In this document: piece by piece, positions 7,725 through 15,990 of the stretch
How positions within the stretch are numbered: position 1 is the stretch's first letter
Layout of the letters: each line of letters opens with the position of its first letter
Assembly: GCA_016873225.1 (NCBI GenBank)
Contig: VGXS01000012.1
Location: 41,869 to 105,868, forward strand
Direction of reading: 5' to 3'
DNA from: Planctomycetota bacterium
GTDB lineage: Bacteria > Planctomycetota > Planctomycetia > Gemmatales > Gemmataceae
DNA: 64,000 nucleotides
Position numbers and translations under genes: made by a program
The notes under the pieces: model-generated
Told to the model about the DNA's origin: nothing
The model's database searches: none
The model's input: the letters and a program-made list of their open reading frames with translations, nothing else

Positions 7725-8999
7725 ATGCCCAATTCTGGCCTTCGCGAGGGTTTCTGCCCGATTGAACAGGCGCTCGATGAACTTCGAGCCGGGCGGATGA
7801 TCGTCGTGGTCGACGACCCGAACCGGGAAAACGAAGGCGATGTGATCGTCCCGGCGCAGAATGCCACGCCGGAAGCCATCAATTTCATGATGCGCCAAGC
7901 CTGCGGCCTGGTTTGCCTGGCCATGGACGGCAGCATCTGCGACCGCCTCGGCCTCGACTTGGTGCCATCGCAGGGCGTCGACTCGCAGACCACCCCCTTC
8001 ACCCCGTGCATCGACGCCCGCACCGGCATCACCACGGGAACCTCGGCGCACGACCGGGCCCGAACGGTGCAGGTGGCCACCGATCCGCGCAGCACCCCGC
8101 AGGATCTCGTGCGCGGCAAGGGGCATGTGCCTGGTTTGCGGGCCCGCGACGGCGGCGTCTTGGTCCGCGCCGGGCATACGGAGGCCAGTGTCGATCTGGC
8201 CCGCCTGGCCGGGTTTTCTCCCGCTGCGGTGATTTGCGAAATTTGCAATGAAGACGGTTCCATGGCGCGACTGCCCGACCTCAAGGCGTTCTCCACGCGG
8301 CACAGCCTCAAAATGTGCACGATTGAGGACCTGATCCAGTACCGGCGCCAGCGCGAAAGGCTTGTCAAACGGGAAATCCAGGTCACCCTGCCGACGCGGT
8401 TTGGAGACTTTGACCTCATCGCCTTCAGCAGCATGGTGGACGCCGACCCCCACCTGGCGCTTTGCTACGGCGGCGTCGGGGTTGAAAAGAATGGCATGGT
8501 GGCGGCGCAGGAAGAAGCTGTCCTGGTGCGGATCCACTCCCAATGCCTCACGGGAGATATTTTCACGAGCCTTCTGTGCGACTGCGGATCGCAGCTGCAT
8601 CATGCCATGCGGCAAGTGGTGGAAGCGGGAAAGGGTATCATCCTCTACATGCGGCAGGAAGGGCGCGGCATCGGGCTCATCAACAAGCTGCACGCCTACA
8701 AGCTTCAGCAGGAGCAGGGCCTCGACACCGTGGAGGCCAACCTGGCCTTGGGTTTCGGCGCTGACCTGAGGCATTACGGCATCGGGGCGCAGATCCTCGC
8801 CGACCTGGGTGTGCGGCAGATCAGGCTGCTCACCAACAACCCTCGCAAGGTGGTGGGGCTTGAGGGCCACGGCCTGAGCATCGTTGAACGCGTTCCCGTG
8901 GAACTTCCCCCCAACGAACGCAACGCACGCTACTTGCGCACCAAGCGCGACAAGCTGGGCCACCTGCTCGACCTCGGAGGCGAATTCCCCGAGGCCTGA
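7725..8999 (+). CDS. ribBA: bifunctional DHBP synthase / GTP cyclohydrolase II
   Basis: A 424-residue two-domain riboflavin enzyme. The N-terminal half makes 3,4-dihydroxy-2-butanone 4-phosphate from ribulose-5-phosphate; DDPNRENEGD and the GTSAHDRART loop are present. The C-terminal half opens GTP; the zinc cysteines are in CLTGDIFTSLLCDCG, and RQEGRGIGL and TNNPRKV are the catalytic and GTP-binding segments. The start at 7725 (MPNSGLREG) fits family N-termini and follows GGGGGAAG; ATG 7680 in the same frame is the alternative and would add 15 residues. It is divergent from the inositol cluster, with a hairpin in its leader. No other rib gene is in the window. Confidence 0.95.
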   Translation: MPNSGLREGFCPIEQALDELRAGRMIVVVDDPNRENEGDVIVPAQNATPEAINFMMRQACGLVCLAMDGSICDRLGLDLVPSQGVDSQTTPFTPCIDARTGITTGTSAHDRARTVQVATDPRSTPQDLVRGKGHVPGLRARDGGVLVRAGHTEASVDLARLAGFSPAAVICEICNEDGSMARLPDLKAFSTRHSLKMCTIEDLIQYRRQRERLVKREIQVTLPTRFGDFDLIAFSSMVDADPHLALCYGGVGVEKNGMVAAQEEAVLVRIHSQCLTGDIFTSLLCDCGSQLHHAMRQVVEAGKGIILYMRQEGRGIGLINKLHAYKLQQEQGLDTVEANLALGFGADLRHYGIGAQILADLGVRQIRLLTNNPRKVVGLEGHGLSIVERVPVELPPNERNARYLRTKRDKLGHLLDLGGEFPEA

Positions 9000-9047
9000 T
9001 AGATTGATATTTCTGGACAAAATCGACAATCAGGTCACGGATCCACC

Positions 9048-10139
9048 ATGAAGGCAGGCATCGTCGGGCTTCCCAATGTGGGCAAGAGCACGCTCTTCAA
9101 CGCGCTCACCAGTTCCAAGCAGGCCCAAGCCGCCAACTACCCTTTCTGCACCATCGAGCCCAACGAGGGAATTGTCCCGGTGCCCGACCCGCGGTTGGGG
9201 CGCATCACCAAATACATCGTGCCCCAGAAAATCATTCCCTCGACGCTGACGCTCGTGGACATCGCCGGCATCGTGAAGGGCGCCAGCGAGGGCGAGGGGC
9301 TTGGCAACAAGTTTCTCAGCCACATCCGGGAAGTGGATGCCATCCTGCAGGTGGTGCGCTGCTTCAGCGACCCCGATGTGGTCCATGTGGCGGGCAAGGT
9401 CGACCCGATGGCCGACATCGAAACCATCGAAATTGAACTGATGCTCGCCGATGTCCAGTCGCTTGAAAACGCGCTGCCCAAGGCCGAGCGCGCCGCCAAG
9501 GGAGGCGACAAGGAAGCCAAGGACCGCGCCGAGGCGGCCCGGAAATGCCTCGATCACCTTCTCAAGGAAAGCAAGCCGCTGCGCACCCTCAGGCTTGAGG
9601 ACCATGAGGCCAAGGCGATCCACAGCTTCGGACTGATGACCGCCAAGAAAATCCTTTATGTGGTGAATGTCGACGAGAACGATCTTTACGGAAAGGGGCC
9701 CCAGGCGATGCGCGTGCGGGAACACGCCGGGAAGGTCGGCGCCGGCGTGGTGCCCGTGTGCGCCAAGCTGGAGGCTGAAATCGCCGAACTCGACGAAGGC
9801 GACCGCGCGGAAATGCTTGTCTCATCGGGGATCGCCGAGCCATCGCTAGCCGTGCTGGCGCGGGAAACCTACCGGGTCCTCGGTTACCAGAGCTATTTCA
9901 CCGCTGGCGAGAAGGAAGTGCGCGCCTGGCCCATTCCCGTCGGCGCCACGGCCCCACAAGCCGCCGGGGTGATTCATACTGATTTCGAGAAAGGCTTCAT
10001 CCGCGCCGAAATCTACAGCCTCGAGGACCTTGAACAACACAAGAACGAACGCGACATCAGGTCCGCCGGCAAGTTGCGCACGGTCGGCCGGGATTATGTC
10101 ATGCAGGATGGCGACATCTGCCATTTCCTGTTCAACTAA
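9048..10139 (+). CDS. ychF: ribosome-associated ATPase/GTPase YchF
   Basis: An Obg-family P-loop NTPase of 363 residues, the usual length. It has GLPNVGKST at residues 6-14 (Walker A), the effector region [29 protein letters not shown] (G3), and a C-terminal TGS domain with [12 protein letters not shown]. The family's NVDE segment (VVNVDEND) replaces the NKxD guanine motif and is linked to ATP preference. It sits 48 bases after ribBA and 28 bases before the ThuA gene, all on the plus strand. A general translation or oxidative-stress role is known for the family. Confidence 0.96.
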   Translation: MKAGIVGLPNVGKSTLFNALTSSKQAQAANYPFCTIEPNEGIVPVPDPRLGRITKYIVPQKIIPSTLTLVDIAGIVKGASEGEGLGNKFLSHIREVDAILQVVRCFSDPDVVHVAGKVDPMADIETIEIELMLADVQSLENALPKAERAAKGGDKEAKDRAEAARKCLDHLLKESKPLRTLRLEDHEAKAIHSFGLMTAKKILYVVNVDENDLYGKGPQAMRVREHAGKVGAGVVPVCAKLEAEIAELDEGDRAEMLVSSGIAEPSLAVLARETYRVLGYQSYFTAGEKEVRAWPIPVGATAPQAAGVIHTDFEKGFIRAEIYSLEDLEQHKNERDIRSAGKLRTVGRDYVMQDGDICHFLFN

Positions 10140-10167
10140 CAAATCGCACTCCCCTGGAGACACACCA

Positions 10168-10986
10168 ATGTTCCGACTCGCACTCCTTTTCCTGATGGCC
10201 GCCTGTTCACAGGTTTGGGCCCAGGCCCGGATTCCCGCCGACCTTAAAATTGAGGAATCCGTCGACGCCAAGGGCAAGGCCAAGGTTCTGTTCATCGCCG
10301 GGACCACGGTGTTCAAGCCCGGAGAACACGACTACATCGGCGGTTGCCGCGAACTGATGAAATCAGTGGCCGAAGGGGGCAAGGCCGCGCCGGTGCTGGC
10401 CCTCGAATGGCCAACCAAGGCGGAAACCTGGAATGATGTCGCGTCGGTTGTGTTCTTCTTCGACGGCGCCGAGAAGCATCAGGCCGTCGCCAAGGGTCGC
10501 GCCGCCCAAATCGACGCCCTCGTGAAAAAAGGCGCCGGCCTTGTTCAACTTCACCAGACGGCGGATTACCCGGAGGCCTTCACGGAAAAGGCCGTCTCCT
10601 GGTCCGGCGGAGCCTGGAAGAAGGGAATTGGCAAGCGCGCCCATTGGGTGGAAACCTTCAAGGATTTCCCCCAGCACCCCGTATTCACCGGCGTGGGCGC
10701 CTTCACCATCGACGATGGATGGCTTTGGAACATCAAGTTCGTGGATGGCATGAAGGGAGTCACCCCGCTTCTGCGCACCGTGGATCCGAAGAAAAAGGAT
10801 GATCCCAAGGCCGACGCCGCCATCATCGCATGGGCCTATGAACGGCCCGCCGGGGGAAGGTCGGTCACCTTCACGGGCGGCCATTTGCACAAGAGCCTGG
10901 AAGACCCGAACTACAGGCGCTTCCTGACCAATGCCATCCTCTGGTCCGCCGAAAAAGTCACCGCAAACGCCGCGGCAAGCCGCTGA
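10168..10986 (+). CDS. secreted ThuA-like domain protein
   Basis: A 272-residue exported protein. MFRLALLFLMAACSQVWAQ is a signal peptide with a possible AxA or lipobox-like end. The body is a ThuA/glutamine-amidotransferase-like fold seen widely in planctomycete sugar catabolism. Landmarks are VLFIAGTTVFKPGEHDY, VVFFFDGAEKH, GLVQLHQTAD and RSVTFTGGHLHKSLED, where the family usually has GRGRVFYTxxGH. Start 10168 is preceded by CTGGAGA. Enzymatic activity is unknown. It follows ychF closely but has no functional link visible. It is a separate paralogue from the damaged ThuA gene at 39694-40452. Confidence 0.82.
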   Translation: MFRLALLFLMAACSQVWAQARIPADLKIEESVDAKGKAKVLFIAGTTVFKPGEHDYIGGCRELMKSVAEGGKAAPVLALEWPTKAETWNDVASVVFFFDGAEKHQAVAKGRAAQIDALVKKGAGLVQLHQTADYPEAFTEKAVSWSGGAWKKGIGKRAHWVETFKDFPQHPVFTGVGAFTIDDGWLWNIKFVDGMKGVTPLLRTVDPKKKDDPKADAAIIAWAYERPAGGRSVTFTGGHLHKSLEDPNYRRFLTNAILWSAEKVTANAAASR

Positions 10987-11430
10987 ATCCGCGAAAAATG
11001 AATTCAATCCGGTCCTCTCGATTTGCTTTCACACTTTGACGATCTTTTATATAAAAATCTGAATCATTTTTCTCAATCTATTGATTTAATCAAAATCCAA
11101 GCTAACATCTTTTTTTAATTGGTTTATATACCAACATAATTGATAGATCTCCAAAAAACCGCAGTCGATGCTTTATTAAATCAGGTAATGGCATGCTCAA
11201 GCTATTAACACGACCGGGCAATCAACGGCATCCACAGCAATTTCATCGTGGAATTCCGGTAGTTCATGAATTCGCATCAGGCGGGATAGCCTGCAAAATC
11301 GTTGCGGTTGGACGGAAATCCGAAAGATCCGCTCAATCAAAGCTTCTTTTTCAATCGTCATCACCTTCACACCTTGTTACTTTATTTCGATAAATTGGGA
11401 AATGTGCGAATTTTAATTGGAGTTTCGCCC
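10987..11430. other. AT-rich intergenic region
   Basis: A 444-base gap without a credible gene. Its first 150 bases are strikingly AT-rich compared with both neighbours and include the palindrome TTGGTTTATATACCAA. The second half returns toward average composition. It carries small inverted pairs such as CAGGC with GCCTG around 11280-11298. The stretch just before the next start ends with TTGGAG, a plausible ribosome site for ATG 11431. This probably holds the promoter of the large surface protein. No known riboswitch class was recognised. Confidence 0.5.
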
Positions 11431-14400
11431 ATGCGTCTGAACTGGTTCTCCTCCATCTTTCATTCCTTCAAGAAATCCCAACCCACCCGGACTCGAAACA
11501 ATCGGCCACGGCGATCCTTGGCCCTAGAACGCATGGAAGACCGTTGCACGCCTGCCACGGCCTCTATTTTTGGAACTTCAACACTTCGCATCGACTTCAC
11601 CGCACCGAGCGATCAGGTTTCCGCCTCATTTGATGGCACCAACATCACATTGACCGGATCGTTCACCACCGCCCCCGCGCCCTTCAGTGGAATCAACAGA
11701 ATCGAAATTTTGGATTCTGCGTCCTCCCCCTCCAACCAGAAAATGACATTCACCGGATCCAACCCGTTTACCCTTTCAGGCGGATTGGAATCGTCTGGCG
11801 TTGAAAGCGTCATTTTCAACCAAGAGATCGATGCTGGCGGCGGATCAAATGGAATCTCGGTGAACGCCCCGACTTCCATCGCCGTCAGGGCCGACCTCAT
11901 TGCCGGGTCAGCCGGCGTCAAACTGATAGCCAACCCCGCGGCGACGGGTTCCTTTTCCTATGGCATCCTGGTGGAGAACGGGGCCAACATCTCCACCACG
12001 AATGACGGTGACATCGAACTGGATGGCCATTCGGGTAACACGGGAGGCGGATACCGAACGGGCGTTATCCTGCAATCATTCGCGAAAGTCACAGCCGACG
12101 GCGAGGCCAAGGTTTCGATCACCGGCAACGGAGGAACCAACGCCGGCCCCAGCAACCTCGGAATCTCCATCACCGACACATCCATTGTCTCCTCGGTGGA
12201 TGGCGACATCACCCTGAGCGGAACCGGAGGCGGCGGGCAGGGGGCCGGCAACACCGGCATCCACATTGGCTCCTCTTCCCGCATCATCTCTTCAAACGGG
12301 TTCGTGGACATCACTGGCGTTGGCGGCACGGGAACCAACACGGGCAACTACGGCATCCGTCTCACCGGAACTTCCGCCATTGTCACGCAGGGCGGCGCGC
12401 TTTTGATGACCGGAACTGGCACCAGCGGAGGCAATGGCGCCGCCGGTATTTCCTTGGAAGCCAATTGCCAGCTCGATGCCGACGGCGGCGACCTCAAACT
12501 TGTGGCGGACAGCATCGACACGACGGGCGCCCCCATCATGTCGGTCGGTGGAACGGTTTCCTTTGAATCGCTGACAGCGGGACTTCCCATCAACCTGGGT
12601 TCGGGTGACAAATTCACGGGAACGCTCACATTGGGCCTTTCCGCAACCGAATTGGCCGCGGTCTCCGCCAATCTCGTCACCATCGGGTCGGCATCCACAG
12701 GCGCGGTAACCGTTTTTGGCAGCACCGAGCTCGCATCAACACAAAACCTGAAGATCATCTCGGGATCCACGATCAACAGTTCCTCCTCTTCCGTGGTGTT
12801 GTCGGTGGCTTCCCTGGAACTGGCGGCGGGCACAGGTATCGGCACGACCACTCCCTTCCGCACGGCTTCCAGCACGATCATCGCCTCCACGACCTCGGGC
12901 GGGGTTTCCATCTCCAACACCAACTCAGGAATCACCACAGCCACCCTTTCCGGATCGAGCGTGTCGTTCTCTACCACGGGCGCGCTGGATATTTCGGGGG
13001 GAACAGTGGCGGGAACCCTGAACATCACGGCGGGCGGCGACATCACCCAATCGGGTCCCTTCACCGTGGGCGGCGCGACAACGGTCAGCACCGCTTCAGA
13101 ATTCGACATCATTCTTGACAAGGCGAATGATTTTGGTTCGATTGCCATCTCTGGCGGTCGCAATATCACCATTGCCGACAAGAACACCCTGACTCTTGGA
13201 ACCCTTGCCGTCACGGGCAACCTCACCGCCAACTCCACAGGCGACCTCAACCTTGGACAAGGCTCCGTCGGCGGCACCCTCACCGCCAACAGCAACGGCG
13301 GGAACACCACCCAGGCCGGACCTCTCTCCGTCACCGGTGCATCCTCCATCAATGCCGGCGCGGGAAGCATTTCCCTCATTAACGGATCCAACAACTTCAC
13401 GGGCGCCGTCAGCCTCACCGGCGCCACCGTTCAGATCACCGACGCCAACGCCCTCACCCTAGGAACCCTAGCCGTCTCTGGAAACCTCACCGCCACCTCC
13501 ACCGGCAGCCTCAACCTTGGGCAAGGCTCCGTCGGCGGCACTCTCACCGCCAACAGCAACGGCGGCAACATCACCCAAGCCGGACCTCTCTCCGTCACCG
13601 GTGCCTCTGCCATCACAGGCCCAGTTGGGCCCATCGGAGCCAACGCCGGCGCTGGAAACATCACCCTTGCCAATGCCAACAACGACTTCACGGGCACCGT
13701 GGCCCTTACCGGCGCCGTGACTCAGATCACCGACAAGAACGCGCTCACCGTGACACTAACCACCACGGGAGACACCACACTCATCGCCGGTGGCAACCTC
13801 ACGGCCAGCGGTTCGGTCTCAGGCTCCGGGAGCGACCTCACCACAACCACCACCAACGGCGAAACCACAACCTTCGGTTCCACCACCGTCGCGGCCAACC
13901 TCTCCGTCACCAGCGCCGGCGCCGTCAGCCAAACGGGAACCCTCACCGTCGGCGGAAACTCCAACATCAATGCCAGCGGGAACGCGATCACACTCACCGA
14001 TAACAACAACGACTTCGCTGGAACCGTGACGCTCACCGGCGCCGTGACACGCATCACCGACAAGAACGCGCTCGCCGTGATCCTCGCGACCACGGGAGAC
14101 ACCACCCTGATCGCCGGCGGAAACCTGACGGCCAAGGGATCCGTCAACGGATCCTTGAAGGCGACGGCATCGGGTGGCATCAGCGGATCGGGCCACCTGG
14201 CTGTTTCAGGTGATTCGGAGTTCTCCGCCATATCTCCCGGCAGCATCTCGTTCACCAACCTCGCCTGCCTGGGCCAAATATCCGCCAACACCTCCTCCGG
14301 AAACGCCACCATCATCAACAGCGGCCCGATCCTCTTTTCAGGATCCGTTGTGGGCGTTTACTCCCTCAGGGCGCTGACGGGAGGCATCAGCGACTTCGGA

Positions 14401-15909
14401 CCCGTATCGGCAACGGTAGGACTCGTCCTCGAGGCTCCCGGCGAATCCAGGCTCGACCAAGACCTTTCCGGACCGGGCGGCATCACCTTCAAGGGCACAG
14501 GCACCCTTGTGATCACTGGAAACAACACCATCACGGGCCCCACCCATATTCGCGGCGGCACCGTGATTCTGACCGGTGACCTGTCATCAAGCCCGATGAC
14601 GGTTTCCGCGGGCACCTTCACGGGATCAGGCTCCGTCAAGTCGCTGACCGTCACCGGTGGAACGGCGAACCCCGACTTGAGGTTCTCAACCTCCTCGCTT
14701 TCCATCGGCAAGGCCGGCCGATTGGTCTTCCAGGTCGGCGGCATTATCGCGGGTGTCAACCAGGCCGTTATTTCGGCGAGTTCCGTATCGATTTCCGGCA
14801 AGCTCGCCATCGCCGCCAATCCGGCTTTCCGCACCGTCATGGGAAGCACCATCACCTTGGTCGACAACACGGGTGGGGGCAAGGTAACCGGACAATTCTC
14901 GGGCCTGGCCGAGGGGGCGCAGGTCATGGTCAACGGGATGCGCTATTTCATTTCGTACAGGGGCGGAGCGGGCAAGAATGATGTCGTGCTTAACCGGCCA
15001 ACCATCGTGACGGCATCGGTTTCCAATCGGCAGATCAGCGTCCTTGACAAGGATGGCAGGTCGCGGACAAACTTCTTGCCCTTTGGTCCTTTCCTGGGCA
15101 AGGTGACCATTTCCACGGGAGACATCAACGGGGACGGCGTTCCCGATATTCTCACAGGATCGGGAATCGGCAATCGTCCCCATGTGAGGGTCTTCAACGG
15201 GGTCGACCTGTCGAATGTGGCCTCCTTCTTCGTTCTCGAGCCTTCACTGATGGGCGAGGTTTCCGTCGCCGCCGGTGACATCAACGGGGATGGCCGCGCG
15301 GACATCATCGCCGCCGCCGGGCGCGGCGACCCCGGCCTGGTCCGCGCCTATTCCGGAACCGACCTGTCCGTCATCAAGTCATTTTTCCCGTTCGGCTCCG
15401 GCTATACCGGGGGAGTGGCCATTTCAGCGGGCGACTTCAACGATGACGGCATCGCCGACATCGCCTGCGGAACGGGGGGACTGGTTCCCGCCAAGGTCAG
15501 GGTGTTCAACGGCGCCACGGGAGCGCTATTGGGAAACTGGACACCGTTCGTTGGCTTCTCTGGTTCGTTGTCCGTTGCCGTGGGCGACTTCAACGGCGAT
15601 GGCCGGGTTGACCTGATCGCCGGTGCGGGCGCCGGTGGCAGGCCGGATGTGGCGATTTTCAACGGCGCCACGGGCAGGCGCATCGGCAACTTCACCACCT
15701 TCGGCTCGGGATACGCCAGCGGGATTTCCGTAGCGGCTGTTGACTATTTCGGTTCTGGAAGGAGTCAGGTGCTGGTTACCCCGCTGGCAGTCAACTCGAC
15801 ACCTGCCGTGCGGGTCTTCGATTTTCCCGGTTTCCGCTTGATCAGGGAGTTCGCGGCCATGGTGCCTGCGGGCGGCGCCTCGGTAACAGGAGCCAGCGGA
15901 CAAAGGTGA
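11431..15909 (+). CDS. giant exported repeat protein with planctomycete LEDR motif and FG-GAP repeats
   Basis: A 1492-residue, Ser/Thr/Gly/Ala-rich surface or secreted protein. Residues about 30-43 read RSLALERMEDRCTPA, the planctomycete export-associated motif. The long middle part is made of short beta-strand units of the filamentous-haemagglutinin or autotransporter-associated type (GNLTANS, SVGGTLTANS, ITQAGPLSV), with DNA-level internal duplications. Near residues 1060-1085 come ITGNNTITGPTHIRGGTVIL units typical of beta-strand passenger repeats. Four FG-GAP/VCBS-like calcium loops follow near residues 1229, 1284, 1333 and 1386 (DINGDGVPD, DINGDGRAD, DFNDDGIAD, DFNGDGRVD). No catalytic domain is visible. 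A beta-helical stalk with a terminal propeller is a reasonable model, by inference. Confidence 0.85.
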   Translation: MRLNWFSSIFHSFKKSQPTRTRNNRPRRSLALERMEDRCTPATASIFGTSTLRIDFTAPSDQVSASFDGTNITLTGSFTTAPAPFSGINRIEILDSASSPSNQKMTFTGSNPFTLSGGLESSGVESVIFNQEIDAGGGSNGISVNAPTSIAVRADLIAGSAGVKLIANPAATGSFSYGILVENGANISTTNDGDIELDGHSGNTGGGYRTGVILQSFAKVTADGEAKVSITGNGGTNAGPSNLGISITDTSIVSSVDGDITLSGTGGGGQGAGNTGIHIGSSSRIISSNGFVDITGVGGTGTNTGNYGIRLTGTSAIVTQGGALLMTGTGTSGGNGAAGISLEANCQLDADGGDLKLVADSIDTTGAPIMSVGGTVSFESLTAGLPINLGSGDKFTGTLTLGLSATELAAVSANLVTIGSASTGAVTVFGSTELASTQNLKIISGSTINSSSSSVVLSVASLELAAGTGIGTTTPFRTASSTIIASTTSGGVSISNTNSGITTATLSGSSVSFSTTGALDISGGTVAGTLNITAGGDITQSGPFTVGGATTVSTASEFDIILDKANDFGSIAISGGRNITIADKNTLTLGTLAVTGNLTANSTGDLNLGQGSVGGTLTANSNGGNTTQAGPLSVTGASSINAGAGSISLINGSNNFTGAVSLTGATVQITDANALTLGTLAVSGNLTATSTGSLNLGQGSVGGTLTANSNGGNITQAGPLSVTGASAITGPVGPIGANAGAGNITLANANNDFTGTVALTGAVTQITDKNALTVTLTTTGDTTLIAGGNLTASGSVSGSGSDLTTTTTNGETTTFGSTTVAANLSVTSAGAVSQTGTLTVGGNSNINASGNAITLTDNNNDFAGTVTLTGAVTRITDKNALAVILATTGDTTLIAGGNLTAKGSVNGSLKATASGGISGSGHLAVSGDSEFSAISPGSISFTNLACLGQISANTSSGNATIINSGPILFSGSVVGVYSLRALTGGISDFGPVSATVGLVLEAPGESRLDQDLSGPGGITFKGTGTLVITGNNTITGPTHIRGGTVILTGDLSSSPMTVSAGTFTGSGSVKSLTVTGGTANPDLRFSTSSLSIGKAGRLVFQVGGIIAGVNQAVISASSVSISGKLAIAANPAFRTVMGSTITLVDNTGGGKVTGQFSGLAEGAQVMVNGMRYFISYRGGAGKNDVVLNRPTIVTASVSNRQISVLDKDGRSRTNFLPFGPFLGKVTISTGDINGDGVPDILTGSGIGNRPHVRVFNGVDLSNVASFFVLEPSLMGEVSVAAGDINGDGRADIIAAAGRGDPGLVRAYSGTDLSVIKSFFPFGSGYTGGVAISAGDFNDDGIADIACGTGGLVPAKVRVFNGATGALLGNWTPFVGFSGSLSVAVGDFNGDGRVDLIAGAGAGGRPDVAIFNGATGRRIGNFTTFGSGYASGISVAAVDYFGSGRSQVLVTPLAVNSTPAVRVFDFPGFRLIREFAAMVPAGGASVTGASGQR
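13198..14140 (+). repeat. internal tandem duplications in the surface protein gene
   Basis: A unit starting at 13198 recurs at 13462, a period of 264 bases or 88 codons, and is still highly similar at the DNA level across GGCAAGGCTCCGTCGGCGGC-type segments. A second pair begins at 13711 and 14038, a period of 327 bases or 109 codons, around ITDKNAL and TTGDTTLIAGGNLTA. Both periods are multiples of three, so the frame is kept. The pattern indicates recent in-gene duplication and possible length variation between strains. Confidence 0.8.
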
Positions 15910-15990
15910 AAATTTCATCGAATACTCACGGCAAACTGAGTCCATTTCCGCAGAATAACTCCGGAACAACAACCGTGAGTGGGCTTTCCC

